This document shows, piece by piece, positions 28,362 through 38,373 of a DNA stretch of 64,000 bases (the stretch's first letter is position 1; each line of letters begins with the position of its first letter). The translations under genes and the position numbers were made by a program. This DNA is from Roseiflexus sp. (GTDB lineage: Bacteria; Chloroflexota; Chloroflexia; Chloroflexales; Roseiflexaceae): the NCBI GenBank assembly GCA_025062325.1, contig JANXAL010000009.1:1-64000 (forward strand). The letters run 5' to 3'. A model generated the notes under the pieces. That model worked only from the letters and a program-made list of their open reading frames with translations. It did no database searches and was not told the DNA's origin.

Positions 28362-29475
28362 TCGAATGTGCTGCGAATTCAAGCGCCTGACGCAGCGCGG
28401 CCTCATAGATCGGATCGTGCCGCGCCAGGTTCAGCTCGTCGACAATCAGAGCGGCAGTGTCGAGCGGCGGCAGATGGACCGCGCGCTCAACAGGCGTCAG
28501 ATTATCGATAACGGCGCTCGCTGTCAGGTGATCTCCAGAAGCGCCGTGGGCGACCGTAAACCGGGAGTCCGCTGTCAGAAGCGTGACCGATGCCAGACGA
28601 TCAGCGGTTGATGTCTCGACCGTAGCAAACTCCAGTAGAACTGCTCCGCCGTCGGACCGCCTTAGCGTCGTACCGGTGTTGCGCCTTCCAGATAGTCGCC
28701 AGCCGAGGCGCGTTGCGATCCACCCTGCGAGGAGCAGCGCTGCTGTCACGCCGTGCGGTCCGTGCTCGATCACGATCCGTTCGAGCGACCATAAACGGTG
28801 CAGCGCAGGCGGCGCATCGAAGAGTTGAGCAATCTGCTCGCGCCACACGGTCAACCGTCCCCAGGCGAGGTCACTGATCGCCGCTCCTGCTGCAATCAGG
28901 GTCTGAGCCGCGTGCAGCGCTTCTGTGGCGTCGTCCATCCGCGCCGTATCGAGAATCAGACGATCAGCAATCGACTGCAATTGTGCCAGCACCGCATCGC
29001 CGGGAGTCCGCTCAAATGTCCACCAGATGACAACCGGCACATCTGGCTCCAGTAGAGAGAGCACAATCCCCGGAATATGCATCTCAGCGTCAGGTGGCGC
29101 GATAATAGAAATCTGCTCACCGCAGACCTGTGGCCGACCCGGCGCGATAAAGGTGCAGTGCGCCCGCACCCAGGCTTCCAGTCGCCGTGGGCGAACCGCT
29201 GGTTCTTCCCCGCGCGAGAGCGCCGCTACGATGGCGCGGTTGGGGCGCAACGCCGTCACTCGGGCGACGATATCAGTAATGCGCGCGAAGTGCGCCGTAT
29301 CGGTTAGAACGACGAAGTTGAACAGGCAGGCGCGCATAAGCGCAGCATCGCCTGTCGTGTCTGCTTTTGTCGCTGCACTCCAGAGACGCGCCAGTTCACG
29401 CTCGATCGCGCAGGCATCAACCTGTGGGAGAACAACAGATGGCGTGGTTATGATGTCGGTCACAATCTCCTCCAT
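28342..29475 (-). CDS. opcA: Glucose-6-phosphate dehydrogenase assembly protein OpcA
   Basis: Encodes 377 residues. The N- and C-terminal regions, including VVIWWTFERTPGDAV, match OpcA, a redox-sensitive activator/assembly factor of G6PDH first described in cyanobacteria and also common in actinobacteria. The start overlaps the end of zwf by 16 nt, giving coupled translation, and zwf-opcA adjacency confirms the call. Confidence 0.9.
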   Translation of the reverse strand: MEEIVTDIITTPSVVLPQVDACAIERELARLWSAATKADTTGDAALMRACLFNFVVLTDTAHFARITDIVARVTALRPNRAIVAALSRGEEPAVRPRRLEAWVRAHCTFIAPGRPQVCGEQISIIAPPDAEMHIPGIVLSLLEPDVPVVIWWTFERTPGDAVLAQLQSIADRLILDTARMDDATEALHAAQTLIAAGAAISDLAWGRLTVWREQIAQLFDAPPALHRLWSLERIVIEHGPHGVTAALLLAGWIATRLGWRLSGRRNTGTTLRRSDGGAVLLEFATVETSTADRLASVTLLTADSRFTVAHGASGDHLTASAVIDNLTPVERAVHLPPLDTAALIVDELNLARHDPIYEAALRQALEFAAHSIMPSPE

Positions 29476-31046
29476 TTTGCGCCAACCGACGCGATCAGCC
29501 GGTCAGCGCTCGCTGGTCCCCACGTGCCAGCGGCATAATTCGGGAAGACCGGCGGCGGTGCGGCGGACCATCCCTCGATTACTGGATCGAGGATCGACCA
29601 CATCGCCTCAACTTCATCGCTCCGAATAAACAGCGTCGAGTCGCCCAACATAGCATCGAGCAGCAACCGCTCGTATGCCTCGGGCGACTCGACGCCGAAC
29701 GCAGCGTTGTAACGAAACTCCATCATCACCGGTCGGATGATATTCGACTGACCGGGCACTTTAGAGTCGAACCGCAGCGAGATTCCTTCGTCGGGTTGAA
29801 TTTTGATCGCCAACACGTTCGGCTCGATGCCGCTGAGCGGACCATTTTCGAACAGCATGAGTGGCGCCATTTTGAACTGAATAGCAATCTCGCTGGCGCG
29901 TTTGGGGAGTCGTTTGCCGGTGCGCAGGAAGAACGGCACTCCTGCCCAGCGCCAGCTTTCGATGTACAGTCGCAACGCAACAAAGGTTTCAGTCAGAGAG
30001 TCCGGCGCCACCCCCGGCTCCTCGCGGTAGCCAGGCGCTGGCACGCCGCCGACGGTTCCAGGTCCATACTGGCCACGCACGGTGGCCTGTTCAACCTCGG
30101 ATGGTTCGATAGGGCGAACCGCGCGTAGCACCTTGACTTTCTCGTCGCGCACGGCATCGGCGCGATAGCCAACCGGCGGCTCCATAGCGGTCAGTGAGAG
30201 GAGTTGCAACAAATGATTCTGCACCATATCACGCAGTGCGCCGGTGCGGTCATAATAGCCGCCGCGTCCCTCAATGCCAACGCTTTCAGCCACCGTGATC
30301 TGCACGTGGTCAACGTAGCGGCGGTTCCAGAGCGGCTCAAAGATGCCGTTGGCAAAGCGCAAGACCAGGATGTTCTGAACGGTTTCTTTCCCGAGATAGT
30401 GGTCAATCCGATAGACCTGCCGCTCCTCGAACACCTGATGCACTATGTGGTCGAGCGCCTTTGCGCTCGCCAAGTCCGAACCGAACGGCTTCTCGATGAT
30501 GATGCGCGTCCATCCACCATCTGGTGATCGGTTAAGCCCGGTTTCGCCAAGGCGGCGCACGATTTCGCCATACGCTTCAGGCGGTGTTGCCAGGTAGAAG
30601 AGGCGATTGCCGCCAGTGCCGCGTTCAGCGTCGAGTTGTGCGAGGCGTCCAGCAAGCCGGGCATATCCCTGCGGATCATCGAATGCTGAGCGAATGTAGA
30701 AACAACCAGCGGCAAAACCGCGCCACAACTCATCATCAATTCCGGAACGGGAGTGTCTGCGTGCACTCTGCAGCAGCGACTCGCGAAAATAATCGTCGCT
30801 CCAGTCGCGCCGTGCAAACCCGATCACGCTGAACCCCGGAGGGAGCAACCGTTCGCGCTGAAGGTGGTACAGCGCCGGAACGAGTTTACGATGGGTCAGG
30901 TCGCCGGTAGCGCCAAAAATCACCACAGCGCATGGCGGCGGCGTTCGCTGCATGCGCATCCCTGAGCGCAATGGATTGGCCGTATGGAGAGTCGACGTGG
31001 TCGTTGCTGATTCCATGAGACCCCTTGTAGACCGCAAAACGCTCAC
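29460..31046 (-). CDS. zwf: Glucose-6-phosphate 1-dehydrogenase
   Basis: Encodes 528 residues if begun at GTG 31046, or 518 from ATG 31016. The NADP motif VIFGATGDLTHRKLVPALY and the active-site motif RIDHYLGKETVQN are both intact; length is normal once the N-terminal tail is removed. It feeds the oxidative pentose phosphate pathway and NADPH supply. GTG 31046 overlaps the upstream stop as GTGA, which favours coupling; ATG 31016 has only a weak SD. The operon order is pseudophosphatase-zwf-opcA. Confidence 0.95.
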   Translation of the reverse strand: MSVLRSTRGLMESATTTSTLHTANPLRSGMRMQRTPPPCAVVIFGATGDLTHRKLVPALYHLQRERLLPPGFSVIGFARRDWSDDYFRESLLQSARRHSRSGIDDELWRGFAAGCFYIRSAFDDPQGYARLAGRLAQLDAERGTGGNRLFYLATPPEAYGEIVRRLGETGLNRSPDGGWTRIIIEKPFGSDLASAKALDHIVHQVFEERQVYRIDHYLGKETVQNILVLRFANGIFEPLWNRRYVDHVQITVAESVGIEGRGGYYDRTGALRDMVQNHLLQLLSLTAMEPPVGYRADAVRDEKVKVLRAVRPIEPSEVEQATVRGQYGPGTVGGVPAPGYREEPGVAPDSLTETFVALRLYIESWRWAGVPFFLRTGKRLPKRASEIAIQFKMAPLMLFENGPLSGIEPNVLAIKIQPDEGISLRFDSKVPGQSNIIRPVMMEFRYNAAFGVESPEAYERLLLDAMLGDSTLFIRSDEVEAMWSILDPVIEGWSAAPPPVFPNYAAGTWGPASADRLIASVGAKWRRL

Positions 31047-33637
31047 GGTGCAATGGTAGGCGTTGGTGCGGTTGGATGGTGAAAAGGGCGGGGACGGTCG
31101 GGCAGCAAGCCGCGCACGACCTGGCCGCCGTTGACCATGTAGAGCGCCGGTCGACTGCCGCTCTCGTCGACAAAGACGCTGAACAATTGATCGAGTGTGA
31201 TCGGTCCGTCGGGCGGGGCGCTGATCTGTTGAATAAACTCGCCAGTCAGTTTATCGATCTGAACGATTCGACCATTGAAGCTATCGACCAGAAAGATCGA
31301 GCCGCTATCCGGCGGACCAGTGACAAAGAAGCGTGTGGCCGTCACCAGCGGCGGGCGGATCTGCGGAACGGGGATCTCACGTTCGAAGGCGCGCTCGCCG
31401 GCGCTGTTTGTCGCAAAGATCAGCACACGACCGTCTGGCATCAGGAGATTGATCTTGCCATCAACGGCCAGATCGATCGCGCTTCCCACGTCACGCCCGC
31501 CGTCATGCTGGATCCAGGGCAGCGGGAACGAGCCGTACTCGCCGCTCAGGTAACGCAACACATTATTCCGCACAGCGCCGAGAACATAGAGATTGCCTTC
31601 ATAGTTGACTGCCCGAAAACGTTCGCCAACGCGACCCCATTCCTCGCTGCCTGCCAGGATCGTGTATCGCCATTCGTTGCCATTGCGAAAATAGAAAACA
31701 AACGGTCCGCTGTCGCCGCTCTGCGCCACGGCGACAATATTGTCGATGCGCCAAGCTGCGGCGCGCACGCGTCCGACGCTCATCTGACCGACAACGTCCT
31801 CAGGGCGGAGAAAGGGTTGTGCCGATCCGCCGGTGCGCGGCGCGCGATAGAGCGTGCCCGCATTTGTATCGAGCATATAGATGAAACCAAATGAGATGGT
31901 ATCGGTTACAGTGCGCGGCGGCGGCGGCACAATAACAACATCGAACAGACCTCCTGGCAATGGATGGCGCGTAACCTCAGTCAAATCCTCGAAATAGGTT
32001 TGTTTTTGCACCGCTGCCAGCGCCCTGGTGTACTCGCGCACCAACTCCTCATAACGCTGACGATGCGCCGCAGTCGCGGTAATCAGGTCTGAACTGCGCA
32101 ATGCCGCGAGCGACTCTTCAGCTTCGATCAGGCGTTCCTGTGCGGTTGCTTCATCTGGCGCATTACGGATGGCAGCCACTGCTTGTTCCGCCTCCGTCAG
32201 CGCATTATCCGCTTCGCGCAGCGCCTGTTCGCGACTCAATGTTGTACCATATAGAATGAGCAGCGTGACGAGCGAAACGAGCAGCAACAGGAGCAGCCAG
32301 GGAAATGGAGGACTCTGCCGCCGATAACTGAGACCTGTTGAACGATACTGGCGAGGCAGCGCGCGGGGTGGTGCGCTTGGGCGCGGTTGCAACAACCGCA
32401 TGATCTTGCCGCTGAGACGGGTGAAGAGATGGGCACGATCCTCATATGGGCGGGAGAACGGGTGTGCGCCTGGCCGTTTCATCTGTGTGTAACGACTGAA
32501 TACCGCCTGCCCAGGCGTATCGCTCAGATCGATCACTCGCTCCGGCGCTGGGGTATCACGAAATGAGACCTCTCCTAGCAGCGTGCTCGGTGCAAACGGC
32601 ATTTCCGGCGGCGACTGCGCAACCGAGGACGAGCGGTGATTCGGACCTCCCGTTGGCGGCTCACCCAGTCTGAGCGGGGGTGGCACAGGAAGCGGGTTGG
32701 CAGAATACGGCGGCTCATTGTAGGGGCGAGTCAGACGTTGTTCTTCTTCCATCTGACGTGCGCGGTGTGCCTTGGCGCGTTTGCGCGCTTCACGTTCCGC
32801 TGGACCGCGCAACAACCACACAATATCGGCGCCTGCGCGCGCCAGACGTTCTGCAACGCCGCCCAATGCCAGGCGCGCCCGCTCATTTATCCCCGCAGCG
32901 CTGAACGGCGACGCCTGCGCCGCAGGACTGAGCCGCGCAAACGTCATAGCGACAATTCCATGGGCGTCGGTGATCTGATGATGGCGGCACAGCTCAGTAA
33001 TGCTGGCGACTGCGTCCTCTGGCTCTGCTGCGCGCAACAACCGTGTAACTTCCTCGCGCGATAACAGATCCGACAGGTTGCTCGTGCAGATCAAGATCCC
33101 ATCGCCGGGGCGCAATACGGCGCGGTAGAGATCCGGCTCAATTGACAGGCTGGCGCCAAGCGCACGCGAGCGGAACGGAATAGCCGTTCCACCCCACTCG
33201 GCATTGGCGGGCAAAGCGCGCAGTCGGCCTTCCGCCATAACATATGCCTGCGCGGGTGCAACCTGTGCGATGAACAGATCCCGATCTTTGATGACAGCGC
33301 ATGTCAACCCAACGACTGCGCGCTTCTGCGGTGGTGCATTGAAATTCTGCTGATAGAGCGCACGGTTCGCTGCCAGGATTGCTTTACGCAACGAGGAGGT
33401 GACGGAAAACGACGGATCCTCGTAGAAGACTCGACGGATGGTGCGTAGAACAAGCGAACAAGCATCACGCCCGCGCGATACGTCCTGGTCGGCTTCAACA
33501 ACGATGTGAAGCTGCCCTTTGCGCGCTTCAGGTGCAAACGGATTGGCTGGCGTCACGACCAGCGTCAGGTCGCTCTTTTGCTGCGGAATGCCGCTGACCA
33601 GACCGAACGGGCTGGAGCGTGTGACATTTCCAGGCAT
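31043..33637 (-). CDS. PP2C-like pseudophosphatase fused to a membrane segment and propeller-like domain
   Basis: Encodes 864 residues. Residues about 20-255 follow the PP2C phosphatase pattern, but the usual metal-binding aspartates are missing: VAPAQAYV in place of GDSRxY, ICTSNLSDLL in place of SDGL, DAHGIVAM in place of DNxT. There follows a Pro/Arg-rich linker, a single membrane segment near residues 445-466 (FPWLLLLLLVSLVTLL), a coiled-coil (about 470-540) and an extracytoplasmic domain of about 300 residues with repeated short beta motifs (GGSAQPFL, SGEYGSFPLP, PDGRVLIF, FNGRIVQIDKLTG), probably a propeller. Related domain layouts occur in cyanobacteria and Chloroflexota. Confidence 0.75.
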   Translation of the reverse strand: MPGNVTRSSPFGLVSGIPQQKSDLTLVVTPANPFAPEARKGQLHIVVEADQDVSRGRDACSLVLRTIRRVFYEDPSFSVTSSLRKAILAANRALYQQNFNAPPQKRAVVGLTCAVIKDRDLFIAQVAPAQAYVMAEGRLRALPANAEWGGTAIPFRSRALGASLSIEPDLYRAVLRPGDGILICTSNLSDLLSREEVTRLLRAAEPEDAVASITELCRHHQITDAHGIVAMTFARLSPAAQASPFSAAGINERARLALGGVAERLARAGADIVWLLRGPAEREARKRAKAHRARQMEEEQRLTRPYNEPPYSANPLPVPPPLRLGEPPTGGPNHRSSSVAQSPPEMPFAPSTLLGEVSFRDTPAPERVIDLSDTPGQAVFSRYTQMKRPGAHPFSRPYEDRAHLFTRLSGKIMRLLQPRPSAPPRALPRQYRSTGLSYRRQSPPFPWLLLLLLVSLVTLLILYGTTLSREQALREADNALTEAEQAVAAIRNAPDEATAQERLIEAEESLAALRSSDLITATAAHRQRYEELVREYTRALAAVQKQTYFEDLTEVTRHPLPGGLFDVVIVPPPPRTVTDTISFGFIYMLDTNAGTLYRAPRTGGSAQPFLRPEDVVGQMSVGRVRAAAWRIDNIVAVAQSGDSGPFVFYFRNGNEWRYTILAGSEEWGRVGERFRAVNYEGNLYVLGAVRNNVLRYLSGEYGSFPLPWIQHDGGRDVGSAIDLAVDGKINLLMPDGRVLIFATNSAGERAFEREIPVPQIRPPLVTATRFFVTGPPDSGSIFLVDSFNGRIVQIDKLTGEFIQQISAPPDGPITLDQLFSVFVDESGSRPALYMVNGGQVVRGLLPDRPRPFHHPTAPTPTIAP

Positions 33638-33726
33638 GAGATCTCTTCTGTCCTTTGCTACGTACCGGAATTATAGCACGCCCAAATGATGAGAGCGCTA
33701 TCATTATTTCGGAAGGGAGGCAGGTT

Positions 33727-34011
33727 ATGGCTCGCGCTATCTGGAACGGCGTCGTTATCGCCGAGAGCGATGCAACTATTGTTGTCGAAGGCAATCATTA
33801 TTTTCCGCCTGAGTCGGTTAAGCGTGAATATCTGCGCGAAAGTGCGACCCGTACCGTGTGCAGCTGGAAGGGGGTCGCAAGTTATTACGATGTTGTTGTC
33901 AACGGTGCTGTGAATCGCGATGCAGCCTGGTATTATCCTGAACCCAAGGAGGCCGCCCGTCGGATTGCCGGGTATATCGCCTTTTGGCGCGGTGTCAGGG
34001 TCGAAGCATAG
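33727..34011 (+). CDS. DUF427 domain protein
   Basis: Encodes 94 residues, a complete DUF427 domain: VVIAESDATIVVEGNHYFPP, CSWKGVASYYDVVVNG, DAAWYYPEPKEAA. The family is widespread, with a small beta fold of unknown function. GGAAGGGAGG lies 6 nt before ATG 33727. Divergent from the pseudophosphatase gene with an 89-nt spacer. Confidence 0.9.
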   Translation: MARAIWNGVVIAESDATIVVEGNHYFPPESVKREYLRESATRTVCSWKGVASYYDVVVNGAVNRDAAWYYPEPKEAARRIAGYIAFWRGVRVEA

Positions 34012-34183
34012 TGCTCCGGCAACGCCCGGAACATTGATGCAATGGCGCAACGTTGCGTTATCATGAGGCTTTGCACGTCTGCACCATGACGTTACGATCA
34101 GCAGCATCTCTGTCTATCTATTAAGACGGATGGAAAAACCCGGTATGATCTCCGGCAGCACGCTGCACCTGCAGGAGGATGTT

Positions 34184-34888
34184 CTATTCGATGATGACGA
34201 CATGAACCTCACGCGGTCCATGCACGCCAAGGGTAAGCGTCAGTTCAATATCGGCAGTGCGGCTCGGACCAGTGATTAAGGTGAGCGCACTGGCATCGCG
34301 AAATACATCGCCATACTTCTGCTTGATGCGCTCAACCGCCTCTCCCAGACCACGCACGAATTGCGCTTGACGCACCACAGCGATGAACACCGGCGCAAGC
34401 AGTGATGCCATGCGCGCCCGTCCTTCACCGCTGTGTACGACAAGAGTCGCACTCTCGGCGATTGCGACATCGACACCAGCGATGCACACCGGCGCGCGCT
34501 CGTGCGCCTGAAGTGACGCTGCACGCTGCCAGGGTTCGCCTGCAATCCGTCCGTCGAGCCGCCTGACGCCACGCTGCCGGAGGAGATCAGCAAGTCCTGG
34601 CAGGTCGATCTTCTCCAGATCCCATGTGATGACCTCTCGTGCTTCGTGCTGAGCAAGAATGCTGGCAATTGTCTCCAGCGCCGCTTCATCATCGGCGCAG
34701 AGGTGCGGGTACGCCTGGAGTTTCGTCAGTTCGGCGGCAAACTGTTGCACCAGGTCGTCGTGCGTGATCGGATGGACAAAGGGCGGCGGAGCATGCGGCG
34801 CGCGCGCTGCCTCTGCCTCCAGGAACGGTCGTGTTGCGCGCAGACTGGCGCGGATGCGATCAAGCATGCGGTCACGGCTGCTGTTCAT
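34184..34888 (-). CDS. LUD domain protein (LutC/YkgG family)
   Basis: Encodes 234 residues. The LUD fold is recognisable from AESATLVVHSGEGRARMASLLAP and TGPSRTADIELTLTLGVHGPREVHVVIIE near the C-terminus. LutC works with LutA and LutB (Fe-S proteins) in lactate oxidation, but neither is adjacent, so the gene is either an orphan or acts with distant partners. Confidence 0.85.
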   Translation of the reverse strand: MNSSRDRMLDRIRASLRATRPFLEAEAARAPHAPPPFVHPITHDDLVQQFAAELTKLQAYPHLCADDEAALETIASILAQHEAREVITWDLEKIDLPGLADLLRQRGVRRLDGRIAGEPWQRAASLQAHERAPVCIAGVDVAIAESATLVVHSGEGRARMASLLAPVFIAVVRQAQFVRGLGEAVERIKQKYGDVFRDASALTLITGPSRTADIELTLTLGVHGPREVHVVIIE

Positions 34889-34954
34889 GCGGCGTTCTCG
34901 TATCGTATGTCGGAGACGGGATCACAACAGGAATATGGCTATTATAGCGCAGGA

Positions 34955-35000
34955 AGGCGAGAGGCGAGAGGGACAAGGCGAGAGGCGAGAGGGGTTGTAA
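34955..35000 (+). repeat. GGCGAGAGGCGAGAGG low-complexity run
   Basis: Purine-rich repeat of GAGGCGAGAGG with small variants, followed by a GGTTGCAGGTGTGAGGGTTGCAGG stretch to 35035. Pyrimidine-rich counterparts occur at 40100-40240 and 48113-48195. Confidence 0.6.
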
Positions 35001-35132
35001 GGTTGCAGGTGTGAGGGTTGCAGGTTGAGGTTCGGAAGGTTGAACGTGGTCACACGCAGCAGCGTTGCACTGCAACGTCCGCAGATACATAATGGTCGTC
35101 GTGGCGCTCACTCCTGATGGGAGCAGGACGCA

Positions 35133-35740
35133 ATGACGATTGTACATACCGGTCCCGAACGCGCACTGCGATCCCTGCGCGCCGACTGGAACCGTGAGCG
35201 CTGGGAGCAGCTTCCCGACGATGGCAATCGCTACGAGGTGATCGATAGGGTTCTGTATATGACGACGGCGCCCAGCGCGTTTCACCAGTGGATCGTGCGC
35301 CAGATCGTGCGCGCGCTCTTCGTTCAGATCGATGATCGGGGCGTCGGCGTGACCCTATGGGCGCCGATTGGCGTCTTTATGACCGGATGTGTCCAGTGCA
35401 GCCAGATATGCTTGTCGTGCAGACGGCAAGACTGGGGGTCATTCACGATCGGCGCATCTATGGCGTACCCGATCTTATCGTCGAGGTCGTCTCACCGTCC
35501 AATGCTGAGCAGGACATGGACATCAAGCGCAGAGCGTATGCGCGCGCCGCCGTACCGGGATACTGGATTGTCCGTCCCGTCGAACGCGATGTAATGGTGT
35601 GCAGCAATCCAGATCCGGTCGCTGAACTTTTCAAGAATGTCGAAACGATCCCGCCAGGCGGAACGCTGACATCGCCGACGTTGCCAATCCAGGCGAGCAT
35701 CGCCAATTTCTTCGCCAACGCCCCCAATACCACTCTCTAA
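35133..35740 (+). pseudogene. Uma2-family nuclease-like gene, frameshifted
   Basis: Two overlapping frames read as one Uma2 (PD-(D/E)XK-like, DUF820) protein of about 202 residues. The first half (frame from 35133) runs to FMTG about 35390; the second (frame of 35357) continues with PVQPDMLVV, IVEVVSPSNAEQD and GYWIVRP. A missing base near 35391 would restore GCVPVQPD across the junction. The catalytic Asp (QPD) and ExxxP-like VEVVSPS parts are kept. A sequencing error cannot be excluded. Confidence 0.75.
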
Positions 35741-35770
35741 CCCTAACCCTTAACCCCTAACCCCTACTCC
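35737..35770. repeat. CCCTAA-type short array
   Basis: CTAACCCTAACCCTTAACC followed by further CCTAACC words. It looks like a telomere repeat but lies in the spacer between two genes, and the reverse form GGGGTTAGGGGTTAG recurs near 40060 and 48050. Confidence 0.6.
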
Positions 35771-38364
35771 TCCCGCAACGCCAGCGCCGGTGAGGTGCGC
35801 CCCATGCGCCACGCCGGGTACAGCCCCGCCAGCAGCGCTGCCACGACCGCCACGGCAACCGCCTGCGCAAACAGTGCGCCGTTCAACTCGAAAAGGAGCG
35901 TCCATCCAAATGAACGGCGATTGATGACGTAGACCAGCACCGCCGCCATCATGACCCCGACTGGAATTGCCAGCACCCCCGCGAACAATCCCATCAGCCC
36001 GGTCTGCCCGACGACCAGCCCCCACAACTGGCGCGGCGTCAGTCCGTTGGCGCGCAACACCCCCATCTCGCGCGTCCGCTCGAGTTGCAACGCCATAAGC
36101 GCCGAAAGAATGCCGATGAACGCCACGATTGTCGCCAGCAGTTGCAGCACGGTCGTAATAGCGAACGTGCGGTCAAAGATAGCCATCGACGTTTCGCGTA
36201 ATCCGCGGTTTGAAACGATATTGACCGCCAAGCCGGGCGGCATCCGCGCACGCAGATCACGCACCAGCGCATCGACGTCTACGCCGGGCGCAACATACAA
36301 TCCGAGCGACGAGAGCGCCCGATCATCCCACAGCGCCTGGTACACGGCGAGATCAATCATCGCCACGCCCTGATCGCTGCCGTAATCATAGAAGACGCCG
36401 GCAATCGGGAACTGCCGCTCACCACGATCAGTCAGCAAGGTCAGCGTGTCGCCAGGACGCAGATTGTAGCGGTACGCCAGCGGCTCTGAGATCAGCGCCG
36501 CACCACTGGCGAACGCCTGCCAGACTGCAGTTTCATCGACGGGGTGAACCCACTGAAAGACCCGGTAATCCGCTGGCGTGACGTCCAGCGCAATCGTCAA
36601 CAACGGACCCACGCTGCTGTCGATGGTGGCGCTGCGGTAGCGACGATACCGTTCGATGCCTGGCGCTTCAACGATGCGGGCAATCGCCTCCTCCGGCAGC
36701 GGCGACTCGAGGCGATTGCCGCGTGGGCTTGGCGCAGAAACGAAAATATCGGCGCGGATGGTGTTTTCCAGCCAGCGCTCGACTGTCGTGCGAAAGCTGC
36801 TTACCATCAGACCGACGCCGATTGTGACCGAGACAGCGATCATCAATGCAGCGACAGCAACCGACGTGCGGCTGAGCGACGCCACGATGTCACGCGCCGC
36901 CATCCGCCCCAACAGACCAAAGGCGCGCCCGGCGACCGGTCGCACCACGCTGGCAAGACCCTGCATGACGAGGGGCGTCAGCGCGGCTGCGCCAACAGTG
37001 AGCGCCAGTAGTCCGCCAAAACTCAGGGTCAGGCTACGCCCTGGCAGAGCAAGCAATCCAAGCCCGGTCAGGATCAGCGCGACGCCGACGACCGCTGCCG
37101 TGCGCACCGCCCGCCGCATCCGCTCTTCATACGACGAGCGGCGCAGCACCGTGCGCGGCGGCGTCAGCGTCGCCTCCGTCGCCGGAACCGCTGCCGCCGC
37201 CAGCGTCGCTGCCACGCCGAGGATGAACCCCTTCAGCAGCACACCCGGTGATAGGTCGACCGATCGCACCGTCACGGCGAAGTAGAGGTCGTTGATCGTC
37301 TGCGTCACTAGCCCGACCAGCCCGCGCCCAAGCGCCACGCCAAGCGCCAGACCCGCAAGTGCGCCGATCAAGCCAATCAGCAATGCTTCGCCCAATACCA
37401 GCGCGAAAATTTGCCGACGCGCTACGCCGACGCAGCGGAGTGTGCCCAGCATGGTGCGCCGCTGCACCACCGAGAAGGTCATCGTGTTGTAGATCAGGAA
37501 CATGCCAACCACCAGCGCCAGCAGGCTGAGTGCTGAGAGGTTCAACTCGAACGCCGCCGTCATCTGCTGGATGGCGTTGCTGCGCTGCTCAGGACGCTCG
37601 ATGCGCACTCCCGGCGGCAGCGTTGCCGAAATCCCTTGCAGCAGCGCCTCTCCTGCGGCGTCTTCAGGAATGATCAGGTCGATGCTGCTCAACCTGCCAG
37701 TGCGCCCCATCCACTCCTGTGCGGTCGCAATATCGACAATCAACAACCCGTCGAGCGCACGGCGGCTGGCGTCATCGGCAGGCTCCAGCAGTCCGACGAT
37801 CTCCGCTTCAACTGCAGTTGCGCCGATCCTGAGCGGCAGGCGCGCACCACTGACGATGCCGAATTCGCGCGCTGTCTCCGCCGAGATAAGCGCAGCGCCG
37901 GGGCGCGTCATCAGCAATCCGTAGCACCTGAACCCCTGGCATCCCTCCTGCACCGACGATGTCCGGTCAAGCGCAGCGCCCTCGCCAGGCGCGCTGGCAA
38001 GCCAGGGACGAAATGGCGCCTCGACGACCGGATCGATCCCCAATATGCGCAGCGTCAATCCGCTGCGATCTGGCGCAACCGCCTCGCCTTCCACCAGCGG
38101 CGCCGCTGCACGCACTCCCAACTCGATCCGCAACCGACGGTAGACCTCCTCAGGCACGCCCGATGGTCCGCCAATGATCCGGTGGGTGGCGCGCCCGGTC
38201 AGCGTCTCTGTCGAAAGCAGAAACGCGCGTCGCGCACTATCATTGGCAAGATCGATAGAGACGACGACGGCAACACCGAGGGCAACCCCAAGCACTGCCA
38301 GACCAAATTGCCAGGGATGGCGCAGGATGTATCGAAGCGATGTCTTCAGGAGCGTCCAGGACAT
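35764..38364 (-). CDS. ABC-type permease with two FtsX domains
   Basis: Encodes 866 residues. Membrane segments flank a large extracytoplasmic region: one near residues 20-42, a group of three near 265-385, three in 425-520 and a final group of three at about 740-850, i.e. two tandem MacB-PCD/FtsX units as in LolCE-like or antimicrobial-peptide exporters (BceB/YknZ-like). No ATPase gene is adjacent. An N-terminal signal anchor and MSWTLLKTSLRYILRHPWQF are typical. Substrate not predictable; export of lipoproteins or lipids is possible. Confidence 0.85.
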   Translation of the reverse strand: MSWTLLKTSLRYILRHPWQFGLAVLGVALGVAVVVSIDLANDSARRAFLLSTETLTGRATHRIIGGPSGVPEEVYRRLRIELGVRAAAPLVEGEAVAPDRSGLTLRILGIDPVVEAPFRPWLASAPGEGAALDRTSSVQEGCQGFRCYGLLMTRPGAALISAETAREFGIVSGARLPLRIGATAVEAEIVGLLEPADDASRRALDGLLIVDIATAQEWMGRTGRLSSIDLIIPEDAAGEALLQGISATLPPGVRIERPEQRSNAIQQMTAAFELNLSALSLLALVVGMFLIYNTMTFSVVQRRTMLGTLRCVGVARRQIFALVLGEALLIGLIGALAGLALGVALGRGLVGLVTQTINDLYFAVTVRSVDLSPGVLLKGFILGVAATLAAAAVPATEATLTPPRTVLRRSSYEERMRRAVRTAAVVGVALILTGLGLLALPGRSLTLSFGGLLALTVGAAALTPLVMQGLASVVRPVAGRAFGLLGRMAARDIVASLSRTSVAVAALMIAVSVTIGVGLMVSSFRTTVERWLENTIRADIFVSAPSPRGNRLESPLPEEAIARIVEAPGIERYRRYRSATIDSSVGPLLTIALDVTPADYRVFQWVHPVDETAVWQAFASGAALISEPLAYRYNLRPGDTLTLLTDRGERQFPIAGVFYDYGSDQGVAMIDLAVYQALWDDRALSSLGLYVAPGVDVDALVRDLRARMPPGLAVNIVSNRGLRETSMAIFDRTFAITTVLQLLATIVAFIGILSALMALQLERTREMGVLRANGLTPRQLWGLVVGQTGLMGLFAGVLAIPVGVMMAAVLVYVINRRSFGWTLLFELNGALFAQAVAVAVVAALLAGLYPAWRMGRTSPALALREE

Positions 38365-38373
38365 ACGTATACT

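Noticed and set aside
35737-35770. A telomere or chromosome end
   Set aside because: Genes continue on both sides and the reverse form of the same word recurs elsewhere; bacterial chromosomes of this group are circular.
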